17,823 bases of DNA. Source: JAQBFJ01 sp032123435. GTDB taxonomy: Bacteria; Verrucomicrobiota; Kiritimatiellia; UBA8416; JAQBFJ01. The stretch spans positions 1 to 17,823 of the forward strand of contig JAQBFJ010000096.1 of assembly GCA_032123435.1 (NCBI GenBank), in the 5' to 3' direction. Below, piece by piece: positions 6,395 through 14,369 of the stretch. The notes beneath the pieces were generated by a model that was given only the letters and a program-made list of their open reading frames with translations, did no database searches and was not told where the DNA came from. Each line of letters opens with the position of its first letter. Position 1 is the first letter of the stretch. The translations under genes and the position numbers were made by a program.

Positions 6395-7702
6395 ATGGCC
6401 AGTACTCGGAGAGTCGATGTAGCCACCGTGCGGCTTTGGTCTCAGGATGTGGGCGCAGTGGCATGGGACTCTGAACGTGACATCGGTACGTTTGAGTATG
6501 AACCTGCCTTTGTCCGACAAGGGCTCGAAGTTGCGCCTCTGACCATGCCATTGCGCTCCGGCATGCTGTCATTCCCCGAACTGAACCGGGAAACCTACCA
6601 CGGGTTACCGGGCCTCCTCGCCGATGCCCTGACGGACAGGTTCGGGAACCGGATTATCGATGCCTGGCTGGCGCGGCAAGGACGGAGTGCGAGTGACTTC
6701 ACGCCCGTCGAGAGACTCTGCTACATGGGGGTTCGGGGCATGGGAGCGTTAGAGTTCAGACCCGCAATCGGTCCTCGGGCATCCAAGGCGGTTTCCTTCG
6801 AAGTGGCCGAACTCACGCAACTCGTCAAAGATATCTTCCGTCACCGAACTGCGTGGGTCGTTAACCTGAAAGGAAGCAAGGCCGATGCGCTAAATACCAT
6901 TATCCGCGTAGGCACGTCCGCAGGCGGAAACCGGGCCAAGGCTGTGATCGCATGGAACCCGAAGACCCACGAAGTGCGCTCGGGACAGGCAGACTTACCG
7001 CCGGGCTTCGAGCCGTGGATTTTGAAATTCGACGGCGTAGCGGACAGCTCGCTAGGAGACCCGCAAGGTTTCGGGCGGGTGGAATATGCATACCACAAGA
7101 TGGCGGTAAATGCCGGGATTTCAATGAGCCGCTGCGACCTTCTGAAGGAGGACGGGCGGGCGCACTTCATGACCAAGCGTTTCGACCGTGACGCCGCCGC
7201 CGGCAAGATCCATGTGCAGTCGCTGTCCGCGCTGGCGCATTATGATTTCAACGTGGCTGGCGAGTATAGCTACGAGCAGGCGCTCTCCGTGATTCAGCGG
7301 CTCAACCTTGGGTATCCTGACCTCGCAGAGATGTACCGGCGGATGGTCTTCAATGTAGTGGCGCGCAACCAGGATGACCATACCCGCAACATTGCGTTCT
7401 TGATGGACCGCAATGGTACATGGCGACTCGCACCAGCTTTCGACGTCGTGTGGTCCTACAACTCCAAGGGTTCGTGGACGAATCGCCACCAGATGACGGT
7501 CAACGGCAAACGTGACCACTTCGAGCGTGCAGATCTGTTCGCCGTGTCCGACACCTTCGGCGTCAAGGGCGCCGCGGAGATCATTGAGCAGGTGACAGAG
7601 TCTGTTGCGGCGTGGAGATCAATTGCGAGGGAGTGCTGTATCGATTCGGCTCTGCTGAAGAAGATCGCCACGACACACAGAACAGCCCTAGGCGGCAAGT
7701 AG
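6395..7702 (+). CDS. hipA: HipA-type toxin, serine/threonine kinase
   Basis: HipA toxins are kinases; E. coli HipA phosphorylates glutamyl-tRNA synthetase, halts translation and promotes persistence. The 435-residue length is normal. The N-terminal subdomain (about 1-110) is followed by the glycine-rich loop VGTSAGGNRAKA at 172-183, which in the family contains the autophosphorylated serine (probably Ser175). Lys211 in ILKFD fits the ATP-binding lysine. The catalytic loop NQDDHTRN at 325-332 gives Asp327 and Asn332, and AFD at 348-350 gives Asp350. The 23-residue spacing between the two aspartates matches Asp309 and Asp332 of E. coli HipA. All key residues are present, so the toxin looks active. 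GGGGGA before the ATG serves as ribosome site within the hipB end. G+C is about 65% at 6961-7020, against about 38% at 9121-9180, a strong sign of transfer. Its target in this host is unknown. Confidence 0.95.
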   Translation: MASTRRVDVATVRLWSQDVGAVAWDSERDIGTFEYEPAFVRQGLEVAPLTMPLRSGMLSFPELNRETYHGLPGLLADALTDRFGNRIIDAWLARQGRSASDFTPVERLCYMGVRGMGALEFRPAIGPRASKAVSFEVAELTQLVKDIFRHRTAWVVNLKGSKADALNTIIRVGTSAGGNRAKAVIAWNPKTHEVRSGQADLPPGFEPWILKFDGVADSSLGDPQGFGRVEYAYHKMAVNAGISMSRCDLLKEDGRAHFMTKRFDRDAAAGKIHVQSLSALAHYDFNVAGEYSYEQALSVIQRLNLGYPDLAEMYRRMVFNVVARNQDDHTRNIAFLMDRNGTWRLAPAFDVVWSYNSKGSWTNRHQMTVNGKRDHFERADLFAVSDTFGVKGAAEIIEQVTESVAAWRSIARECCIDSALLKKIATTHRTALGGK

Positions 7703-7883
7703 CAGAACACCCATTCTGCGCCTCAAACATGTCTTTCGGAGCAGGGTGTATGATGTTACGGGACGAGGCATACGAGACTTGGGCGCTTTTTTCATAATGT
7801 TTATTGACGTGGATAGACAAAGCTTTAAACTGATAATATTGAGTTGAATGAAGTTATTCTAAACATCAAAAGGAGGCTGTAAA

Positions 7884-8471
7884 ATGGTACCGTTATTAAT
7901 TGTTCTGGCGTTGATAGTTGTGTTGGGTCTGTTTATTGCTGCCATATACAATAAGCTGGTGGCATTTCGTAACAGGTTCAAAAACGCGTTCGCACAGATA
8001 GATGTACAGTTAAAACGACGTTATGATTTGATTCCCAATCTGGTTGAAACTGCGAAGGCTTACATGGCGCATGAAAGAGAGACGCTGGAAGCGGTAATAG
8101 CGGCGCGTAACCAGGCTTCAACTGCCAATCAGAAAGCAGCGGCTAATCCTGGTGATGCTAATGCAATGCAGGGCTTATTGGGAGCTGAGGCGATTCTAGG
8201 CGGCGCCATGAGCAAGCTGATGGTTACTGTTGAAAGGTATCCTGACCTGAAAGCGAATCAAACTATGTCTCAGCTTATGGAAGAGCTTACCTCTACAGAG
8301 AACAAGATCGCGTTCGCGCGTCAGTCATATAATGATTCTGTAATGGTTTATAATACTGCGCGTGAAACATTTCCAAATGTCATGATCGCCGGGCCGATGG
8401 GTTTCCAGGCCGCGGTATTGTTCGAAATTAAAAATGAAGCTGAACGCGAAGCCACAAAAGTGACCTTCTAG
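7884..8471 (+). CDS. lemA: LemA family membrane protein
   Basis: LemA proteins have one N-terminal membrane helix and a coiled helical domain; their molecular role is poorly defined, but they recur next to M48 metalloproteases and TPM-domain proteins. Here residues 3-21 are the membrane segment, followed by the hallmark YNKLVAFRNRFKNAFAQIDV and KRRYDLIPNLVET (about 22-57). Later typical segments are RYPDLKANQTMSQLMEEL and NKIAFARQSYNDSVMVYNT. The length of 195 residues is normal. A strong AGGAGG (7871-7876) precedes the ATG by seven bases. The M48 protease gene follows after 33 bases on the same strand, so the pair is very probably one operon. G+C drops back to the genomic background here, marking the right edge of the hipBA insertion. 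Confidence 0.95.
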   Translation: MVPLLIVLALIVVLGLFIAAIYNKLVAFRNRFKNAFAQIDVQLKRRYDLIPNLVETAKAYMAHERETLEAVIAARNQASTANQKAAANPGDANAMQGLLGAEAILGGAMSKLMVTVERYPDLKANQTMSQLMEELTSTENKIAFARQSYNDSVMVYNTARETFPNVMIAGPMGFQAAVLFEIKNEAEREATKVTF

Positions 8472-8504
8472 TTTTAGCATGGTCTTCTTAAGGTAAAATT
8501 CATT

Positions 8505-10463
8505 ATGGCTGTCGGTACGATGGATTTTTTTGAGCATCAGAATGTTGCCCGCAAGAAGACTGCGGTTCTGATAATCTATTATATAATAGCCGTAATTCTT
8601 ATTGCCACAGGTGTTTATCTGGCTTTTGCGCTGACCTTTCTCGGGATTGACGGCAAAAAGAGCCATGGGCAAGGGCAGGAGTTTAAAGCAGAACAACTAT
8701 GGAATAGTGAGCTTTTTATCTGGGTCATAGGCGGAACACTGTTGGTTGTGGTTGGCGGATCGTTATATAAGATAAGCCAGCTTTCCGGCGGCGGGGCCGC
8801 TGTCGCGGAGATGTTAGGCGGTCGGCCTGTCAACGCTAATACAAGTGATCCGGACGAAAGAAAGGTTCTAAACGTTGTTGAGGAAATGGCGATAGCTTCT
8901 GGAACTTCTGTTCCCAAGGTATTCGTGTTAGAACAGGAACCTGGTATTAATGCATTCGCGGCCGGATTTTCTCCTTCGAATTCGGTTATAGCTGTTACAA
9001 AAGGATGCATACAGCAATTATCCAGGGATGAACTGCAGGGAGTTATAGCACATGAATTCAGTCACATTTTGAATGGGGACATGCGTTTGAACATAAAGTT
9101 AATGGGAGTATTGCATGGTATTCTCATTATAGGCATGATTGGTTATTGGATATTTCGCATATCGCTCCATTCAGGATCTTCGTCGCGTTCGCGTAATAAT
9201 AAAGATGGAAATAGAATGCCCTTAGTTCTACTTGGGTTGATTGTGATGGTGGTCGGGTATGTAGGGGTATTGTTTGGAAAGTTAATTAAGAGTGCTGTAT
9301 CCAGACAGCGTGAATATCTGGCGGATGCGGCGGCTGTTCAATTCACTAGAAATCCGAATGGCATAGCTGGAGCGCTGAAGAAAATCGGCGGCATTGAATT
9401 TGGTTCCAAGCTGCGTTCGCCCAGCGCGGAAGATGCGAGTCATCTATTTTTTGCCAACGGATTATCTTCATTCTTCATGAGCATGATGGCAACGCATCCT
9501 CCTTTACCGGAACGAATCAGGAGAATAGATCCGTCTTTTGAAGGAAATATTGATCGGATTACGAGCGCGTCAACGGCGGCGTCAACGGATAATATTTCCG
9601 GCTTTACGGGTGGTGGAGTTGCACAGAAAACGTTTGGTTTACAGTCAGAGCAGTTTTCAGCCAGTGTGGGTGCACCCAGACGGGAGCATCTTGAGTACGC
9701 GTCGAAAATAATTGCCGGTTTACCGGAGAGCATAATAAGCGCTGCGCGCGAACCTTTTGGCGCTCGTGCCGTTGTTTATACTTTGCTTTTGAATAAGGAT
9801 GCCGGATCTCTTGAAGTACAAATAAAGCATTTAGCTGAAAACGCGGATGAGGCTGTATATGCGGAGACCGTGAAGATGATAAAGATTCTTGAAGGTATAG
9901 GGCGTGAAAGCAGTTTGCCGCTGGTCGATCTCTCTCTGTCAACTTTGAAAGAGCTTTCTGCATTACAATATGAAATATTCCGTAACAACGTACAGAAGCT
10001 GGTTGAAGCGGATAACGAAATAGATCTTTTTGAGATGACTTTACAGCGTATGATATTAAGGCGTCTTGATCCGGTCTTTAGAAAGGTCAAGCCGGTACCA
10101 ATTGTTTATTACGATATATCGCCTTTGCGTGGATATTGTGCTGATGTCATATCGTGTCTGGCATATTGGGGGACCGATGATCAGGCTGTCAGTCGGATGG
10201 CATTTGAAAAGGGGTCTGAGAAATTAGGAGTGGGGAAACTTGATATGAAGTCTGTTAATGATTGCGGGTTGGATTTGTTGTTGAATTCTCTGGATCAGTT
10301 GACAGGAACGTCACCGGCTATCAAGAAGAGGCTTATTGAGGCGTGTGCGGTCAGTATAGCCGTGGATGGCAAGGTAACCCTTGAAGAAGCTGAAATATTG
10401 CGATGTATTGGTGATACACTTGATTGTCCCATACCACTTTTTCTTCCGGGACAGGTGTTATAG
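8505..10463 (+). CDS. Membrane M48 family (HtpX-type) zinc metalloprotease with large C-terminal extension
   Basis: This is a predicted membrane endopeptidase of the HtpX/Ste24 clan, probably involved in envelope protein quality control. The zinc site is HEFSH at 183-187 with the third ligand Glu270 in REYLAD. Membrane segments lie at about 19-48, 71-90, 200-218 and 238-260. The active-site face should be cytoplasmic, as in HtpX. At 652 residues it is more than twice HtpX (about 290). Residues about 360-600 are a helical region without a motif I can name. The tail at about 598-645 (AVSIAVDGKVTLEEAEILRC) resembles TerB-like domains, as often seen in M48 proteins paired with LemA. AAGGT ten bases upstream supports the ATG at 8505 over the in-frame ATG at 8520, although the family often begins near DFFEHQ. 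It ends 11 bases from the convergent PurF-like gene without a visible terminator. Confidence 0.9.
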   Translation: MAVGTMDFFEHQNVARKKTAVLIIYYIIAVILIATGVYLAFALTFLGIDGKKSHGQGQEFKAEQLWNSELFIWVIGGTLLVVVGGSLYKISQLSGGGAAVAEMLGGRPVNANTSDPDERKVLNVVEEMAIASGTSVPKVFVLEQEPGINAFAAGFSPSNSVIAVTKGCIQQLSRDELQGVIAHEFSHILNGDMRLNIKLMGVLHGILIIGMIGYWIFRISLHSGSSSRSRNNKDGNRMPLVLLGLIVMVVGYVGVLFGKLIKSAVSRQREYLADAAAVQFTRNPNGIAGALKKIGGIEFGSKLRSPSAEDASHLFFANGLSSFFMSMMATHPPLPERIRRIDPSFEGNIDRITSASTAASTDNISGFTGGGVAQKTFGLQSEQFSASVGAPRREHLEYASKIIAGLPESIISAAREPFGARAVVYTLLLNKDAGSLEVQIKHLAENADEAVYAETVKMIKILEGIGRESSLPLVDLSLSTLKELSALQYEIFRNNVQKLVEADNEIDLFEMTLQRMILRRLDPVFRKVKPVPIVYYDISPLRGYCADVISCLAYWGTDDQAVSRMAFEKGSEKLGVGKLDMKSVNDCGLDLLLNSLDQLTGTSPAIKKRLIEACAVSIAVDGKVTLEEAEILRCIGDTLDCPIPLFLPGQVL

Positions 10464-10474
10464 TATACATTTGA

Positions 10475-11893
10475 TCATGTTTTAGAAGAACATCCCTCAC
10501 AGCCGTCCCAGCAATATGTGCATAGTTTTTCTTTTGGCAGGCCTATTGCGCTTACCAGGTCATCCAGTTTCTGGTATTTAAGGGACGTCAATTTGAGCTT
10601 CTTGCATATGATGCCAACCATTTCATTATATTTATCTGATGAATCATTCACGTATTGTTCAAGATTGTTACCTTCATTGCCTTCAATATCTCGTACAGCT
10701 CTTCTGGCGGCCAGGTCCAGAATTGATCTTGAACGCGAGAAATTCAAATACTTGCATCCAAAGAGGAGAGGGGGACAAGCCGGACGCATGTGGACTTCCC
10801 TGGCGCCGCAGTCAAAAACCCTCTGAACAATATCCTGCAGTTGAGTTCCGCGCACAATCGAATCCTCGCAGAAAAGTATTCGTTTTCCTTCGATAAGCTC
10901 CTTGAGCGGAATAAGTTTCATTCTTGCCACAAGGTCTCTAATAGATTGATCCTGTGGCATAAAACTTCTGGGCCAGGTTGGTGTGTATTTTACGAAAGGA
11001 CGTTTATAAGGGACTTTTGCTTCTATTGCGTAGCCAATGGCATGAGCGGTGCCGGAATCAGGTATGCCTGCAACGATATCGACAGAGACGTTATCATTCC
11101 TGGCCAAGGCTGCCCCGCATCTATTGCGTGCGTTTTCGACATTAATTCCTTCGTATGATGAAGATGGGTAGCCATAATAGACCCACAGGAAAGAACATAT
11201 CTGCATTTTATCACAGGGAGCCTTTTTCTGTTCGATAGAATCAGGTGTTACAAGAAATATTTCTCCCGGTCCGACATAATTCTGTGTTTCATAATCGAGG
11301 TTAGGAAAAGCGCATGTTTCTGAAGATACGGCATAGGCTCCATCCTTTTTACCAATCATGACAGGGGTTCGTCCCAGTTTATCTCTGGCGGCATAAATGC
11401 CGTTGCTGGTTAACAGCATGATGGAGCAGGATCCTTTAATGACATTTTGTGCGTTCTCAATACCTTTTTCAAAAGAAGATTCCTGATTAATAAGAGTTGC
11501 AACAAGTTCTGTTGGGTTGATTTCCGCTCTTCCCATTTCGGAAAAATGAGTGGTTCTTTTGCTGAAGGCCTGCTTGGCCAGTTCCAGTGCGTTTGTTACC
11601 ACGCCAACGGTGACAATGGCATATGTTCCCAGATGAGATCCGATAAGCAAAGGTTGGTCTTCGTAATCGCTGATTACGCCTATACCATAGTGGCCTTTCA
11701 TTTTTATAATATCGTTTTCGAATTTAGATCTAAACTGGGCGTTGGTAATGTCATGAATGGATCGCATGAATCCTGTGTCGTTTTTGACGACAAGACCTCC
11801 ACGCACTGTTCCCAGATGAGAGTGGTAATCGGTTCCGAAAAAGAGGTCTGAAACACAATCTGATTTTGAAGCGACGCCAAAGAATCCGCCCAT
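10475..11893 (-). CDS. Amidophosphoribosyltransferase (PurF) family homologue lacking the catalytic cysteine
   Basis: PurF makes phosphoribosylamine from PRPP and glutamine, the first step of purine synthesis. An N-terminal glutaminase uses a cysteine directly after the initiator Met (MCGI). This 472-residue protein starts MGGFFGV, so that cysteine is glycine; the start is firm, with AAAGGA seven bases upstream. The usual oxyanion-hole Asn-Gly region (HNGNLTN in PurF) reads VGVVTN at 96-101. The rest of the N-terminal fold is kept (SHLGTVRGG, RDKLGRTPVMIG, SSETCAF, GPGEI). The phosphoribosyltransferase half is intact, with AGIPDSGTA at 275-283 and PRPP loop CEDSIVRGT at 342-350. Four cysteines (233, 380, 458, 461) match the 4Fe-4S ligands of Bacillus-type PurF. 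So glutamine hydrolysis should be lost; ammonia use, a regulatory role or another substrate are options. It is divergent from glutamine synthetase. Confidence 0.88.
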   Translation of the reverse strand: MGGFFGVASKSDCVSDLFFGTDYHSHLGTVRGGLVVKNDTGFMRSIHDITNAQFRSKFENDIIKMKGHYGIGVISDYEDQPLLIGSHLGTYAIVTVGVVTNALELAKQAFSKRTTHFSEMGRAEINPTELVATLINQESSFEKGIENAQNVIKGSCSIMLLTSNGIYAARDKLGRTPVMIGKKDGAYAVSSETCAFPNLDYETQNYVGPGEIFLVTPDSIEQKKAPCDKMQICSFLWVYYGYPSSSYEGINVENARNRCGAALARNDNVSVDIVAGIPDSGTAHAIGYAIEAKVPYKRPFVKYTPTWPRSFMPQDQSIRDLVARMKLIPLKELIEGKRILFCEDSIVRGTQLQDIVQRVFDCGAREVHMRPACPPLLFGCKYLNFSRSRSILDLAARRAVRDIEGNEGNNLEQYVNDSSDKYNEMVGIICKKLKLTSLKYQKLDDLVSAIGLPKEKLCTYCWDGCEGCSSKT

Positions 11894-12136
11894 GGTTAAT
11901 TCCTTTCAATTTTCGGGATGAAGTCTGAATACATTGATTTCAGGCCTATATTCAAACATCTTAGATTACAATGGGGGGTATGCAAGACAAATCGTTTAAA
12001 AACCAGTTTAAAAAGAAATATCACGTTATTGCTTATGATATGTTTTTTCGGTAAGTTTTCTGATGTATCAGGTTTTATAAGTATTTAATTTGCTGTTTCC
12101 GATGAGCAGTTGGCTGGATTTTGAGGAGATAAATTT
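11894..12136. promoter_or_regulatory. Divergent intergenic region between the PurF homologue and glutamine synthetase
   Basis: These 243 bases must contain both promoters. They are A/T-rich, with several TATAAT-like stretches (for example around 12075-12090), but no -35/-10 pair is convincing and I see no sigma-54 site (TGGC-N8-TTGC). The ribosome sites are clear on both sides: AAAGGA for the minus gene and GAGGAG at 12123-12128 for the plus gene. Confidence 0.5.
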
Positions 12137-14263
12137 ATGAGTGATAAAACCGGCAGGAAGTTTACTTCATCAGGTTGTTCGATGGCTGAAAATATAGCCG
12201 GCTTTTATGGTGAGAATGTTTTCAGCATCAAGACAATGCGAAGTTATCTTTCCGAAAGAGCATATAGGTTGCTGATAACAGCGATTCGTTCTGGGAATAC
12301 CCTTGATTCCAGTATTGCAGACGAAGTGGCTGATGCCATGAAGACGTGGGCGTTAGAAAAAGGGGCAACACATTTCACTCACTGGTTTCAGCCGCTTACC
12401 GGAGCAACAGCCGAAAAACATGATTCTTTTGTGACTCCCGATGGCGAAGGCGGGGCTATAATGCAATTTTCGGGTGATGAGCTTATACAGGGGCAGCCGG
12501 ACGCTTCCAGCTTTCCTTCAGGTGGGTTGCGCGCCACATTCGAGGCTCGTGGATATACCGCATGGGATCCAACGAGTCCGGCATTTATCAAAGAAGGTAG
12601 AAACGGATGCACGCTTTGCATTCCCACAGTGTTTTGCGGATACCATGGCGAGTCACTGGATAAGAAGACACCATTGTTGCGTTCTATCAACGCTCTCTCC
12701 GAACAGGTATGCAGACTGGGTGAATTGTTTGGAATTAAAACGGATGGAAACCGGGCGTACGCTATGTTGGGGGCTGAGCAGGAATATTTTCTTATCGACA
12801 GGACATTTTACGAAAGCAGACTTGATCTTCTGCAAACGGGAAGAACCTTATTTGGCAGGAGACCTGCCAAGCACCAGCAGTTAGATGATCATTATTTTGG
12901 CGCGATTAAAAGCCGTGTAATGAACTTCATGTGCGATCTCGACAGGGAAATGTGGCGGTTAGGTGTGCCAGCTAAAACGAGGCATAACGAGGTATGTCCA
13001 GCTCAGTTTGAAATTACGCCTGTGTATGAAGAATTAAATTTAGCAATTGACCATAACATGATCATGATGGAGGTGATGAGGGAACTTGCAGAACAACATG
13101 ATTTAGCATGTTTGCTGCACGAAAAACCGTTTGCTGGAGTCAATGGTTCGGGTAAACATAACAATTGGAGTATTGTTGGACCTGACGGAAAAAACTGGCT
13201 GACTCCTGGTGACAACCCGCATGAAAACGCGAAGTTTCTGACGCTTATTTGCGCGATTATCAAAGCTGTTGATGTGCATGCCGATTTACTTTGTGCGGTA
13301 GTTGCATCGGCAGGAAATGATTTGAGGCTTGGCGCCAGTGAGGCGCCGCCCGGAATAATTTCAATATTCCTTGGTGATCAATTGTATGATATCGTAGAAC
13401 AACTTGCCGAGGGAAAAGCTAGAAGATCCAAGTCTGGCGGAACCATTGAGATTGGCGGTACATTACTGCCGTCATTGCCCAGGGATGCCACTGACCGGAA
13501 CCGGACTTCACCATTTGCGTTTACGGGTAATAAATTTGAATTCAGGGCTGTTGGCGCGAGCCAAAACTGTGCCAGCGCCAATGTTGTTCTGAATATTATT
13601 GTTACCGAAGCACTCGATGATATCTGTACGAGACTTGAAGCTGATTTGGCCAAAGGAGATGAATTTAATGCTTCACTGCAGGATATACTTCAGAATATTG
13701 TTAAAGAGCATAAACGGATTCTTTTTAATGGCGATAATTATTCGGAAGACTGGAAGCAAGAGGCGGTTAAGCGAAAGCTGGCAAATCTAAAAAATGCGCC
13801 TGACGCATTGAAGGCAATAAAATCACAAAAAAGTATTGCTCTTTTCGAAAAGTATAAAGTGCTTACAAGAAAAGAATTGGAAGCAAGATATGATATTTAT
13901 CAAAAGATCTATGATCAAACAGTTGCCATAGAAGGGCACTGCGCTGTAACCATTGTGAAGACTATGATTATTCCTGGCGTGTTGAGGTACCAGGCGGAAC
14001 TGTGGGATGCCATTGATGCTATGGTATCAGCGGGTGAGACCGATGTGGGTGAAGTAAAGAAACTATTTAAAGAAGTTACAGATGAACTTAGTAAAACTTT
14101 GGTGAATATCAGGAAGCTTGAAGGACACGTTGACCAGGGGACTTCAGCCGACATGCTGGCTGTTATGGGTGATTTAAGAAACTCGGCAGATAAGCTGGAA
14201 GGTATAGTGCCGGACGATCTATGGCCGCTTCCATCCTACACTGAAATGATGTTCATGATGTAA
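12137..14263 (+). CDS. glnN: Glutamine synthetase type III (GlnN)
   Basis: It makes glutamine from glutamate, ammonia and ATP in the cytoplasm. Type III enzymes are large dodecamers (about 700-730 residues) known from Bacteroides, cyanobacteria and other anaerobes; 708 residues fits. Diagnostic segments are GAEQEYFLID at 212-221 (metal-binding glutamates), the KTRHNEVCPAQFEITPVYEE stretch, and HEKPFAGVNGSGKHNNWS at 328-345. Later ones are GNDLRLGASEAPP, NRTSPFAFTGNKFEFRAVG and a helical C-terminal part. All are intact. GAGGAG eight bases before the ATG is a good ribosome site. It is transcribed away from the PurF homologue. No PII or regulator gene is nearby, and no type I glutamine synthetase is in the window. 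Confidence 0.97.
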   Translation: MSDKTGRKFTSSGCSMAENIAGFYGENVFSIKTMRSYLSERAYRLLITAIRSGNTLDSSIADEVADAMKTWALEKGATHFTHWFQPLTGATAEKHDSFVTPDGEGGAIMQFSGDELIQGQPDASSFPSGGLRATFEARGYTAWDPTSPAFIKEGRNGCTLCIPTVFCGYHGESLDKKTPLLRSINALSEQVCRLGELFGIKTDGNRAYAMLGAEQEYFLIDRTFYESRLDLLQTGRTLFGRRPAKHQQLDDHYFGAIKSRVMNFMCDLDREMWRLGVPAKTRHNEVCPAQFEITPVYEELNLAIDHNMIMMEVMRELAEQHDLACLLHEKPFAGVNGSGKHNNWSIVGPDGKNWLTPGDNPHENAKFLTLICAIIKAVDVHADLLCAVVASAGNDLRLGASEAPPGIISIFLGDQLYDIVEQLAEGKARRSKSGGTIEIGGTLLPSLPRDATDRNRTSPFAFTGNKFEFRAVGASQNCASANVVLNIIVTEALDDICTRLEADLAKGDEFNASLQDILQNIVKEHKRILFNGDNYSEDWKQEAVKRKLANLKNAPDALKAIKSQKSIALFEKYKVLTRKELEARYDIYQKIYDQTVAIEGHCAVTIVKTMIIPGVLRYQAELWDAIDAMVSAGETDVGEVKKLFKEVTDELSKTLVNIRKLEGHVDQGTSADMLAVMGDLRNSADKLEGIVPDDLWPLPSYTEMMFMM

Positions 14264-14293
14264 GAGCTGAAAAATATGAGCATTAAAATCATG

Positions 14294-14321
14294 TTGACGA
14301 CCTTGAATTATTGTGCATAAA
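14294..14321 (+). promoter_or_regulatory. Candidate promoter of the TPR gene
   Basis: TTGACG at 14294-14299 and CATAAA at 14316-14321 are 16 bases apart, in the 106-base gap between glnN and the TPR gene. A start near 14328 would give a leader of about 40 bases containing AGGAAG at 14353-14358. Plausible but unproven. Confidence 0.4.
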
Positions 14322-14369
14322 TAGAGACCTGTTTTACGACTGATTAAACGGCAGGAAGTTGACCGCAAT

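Noticed and set aside
6841..7206. 121-codon and similar minus-strand frames inside hipA
   Set aside because: High G+C creates long open antisense frames; hipA has all its catalytic motifs in the sense frame.
7804..7837. TTGACG with GATAAT upstream of lemA as a promoter
   Set aside because: The spacing is 22 bases, too long for a standard sigma-70 promoter, and no better pair was found.
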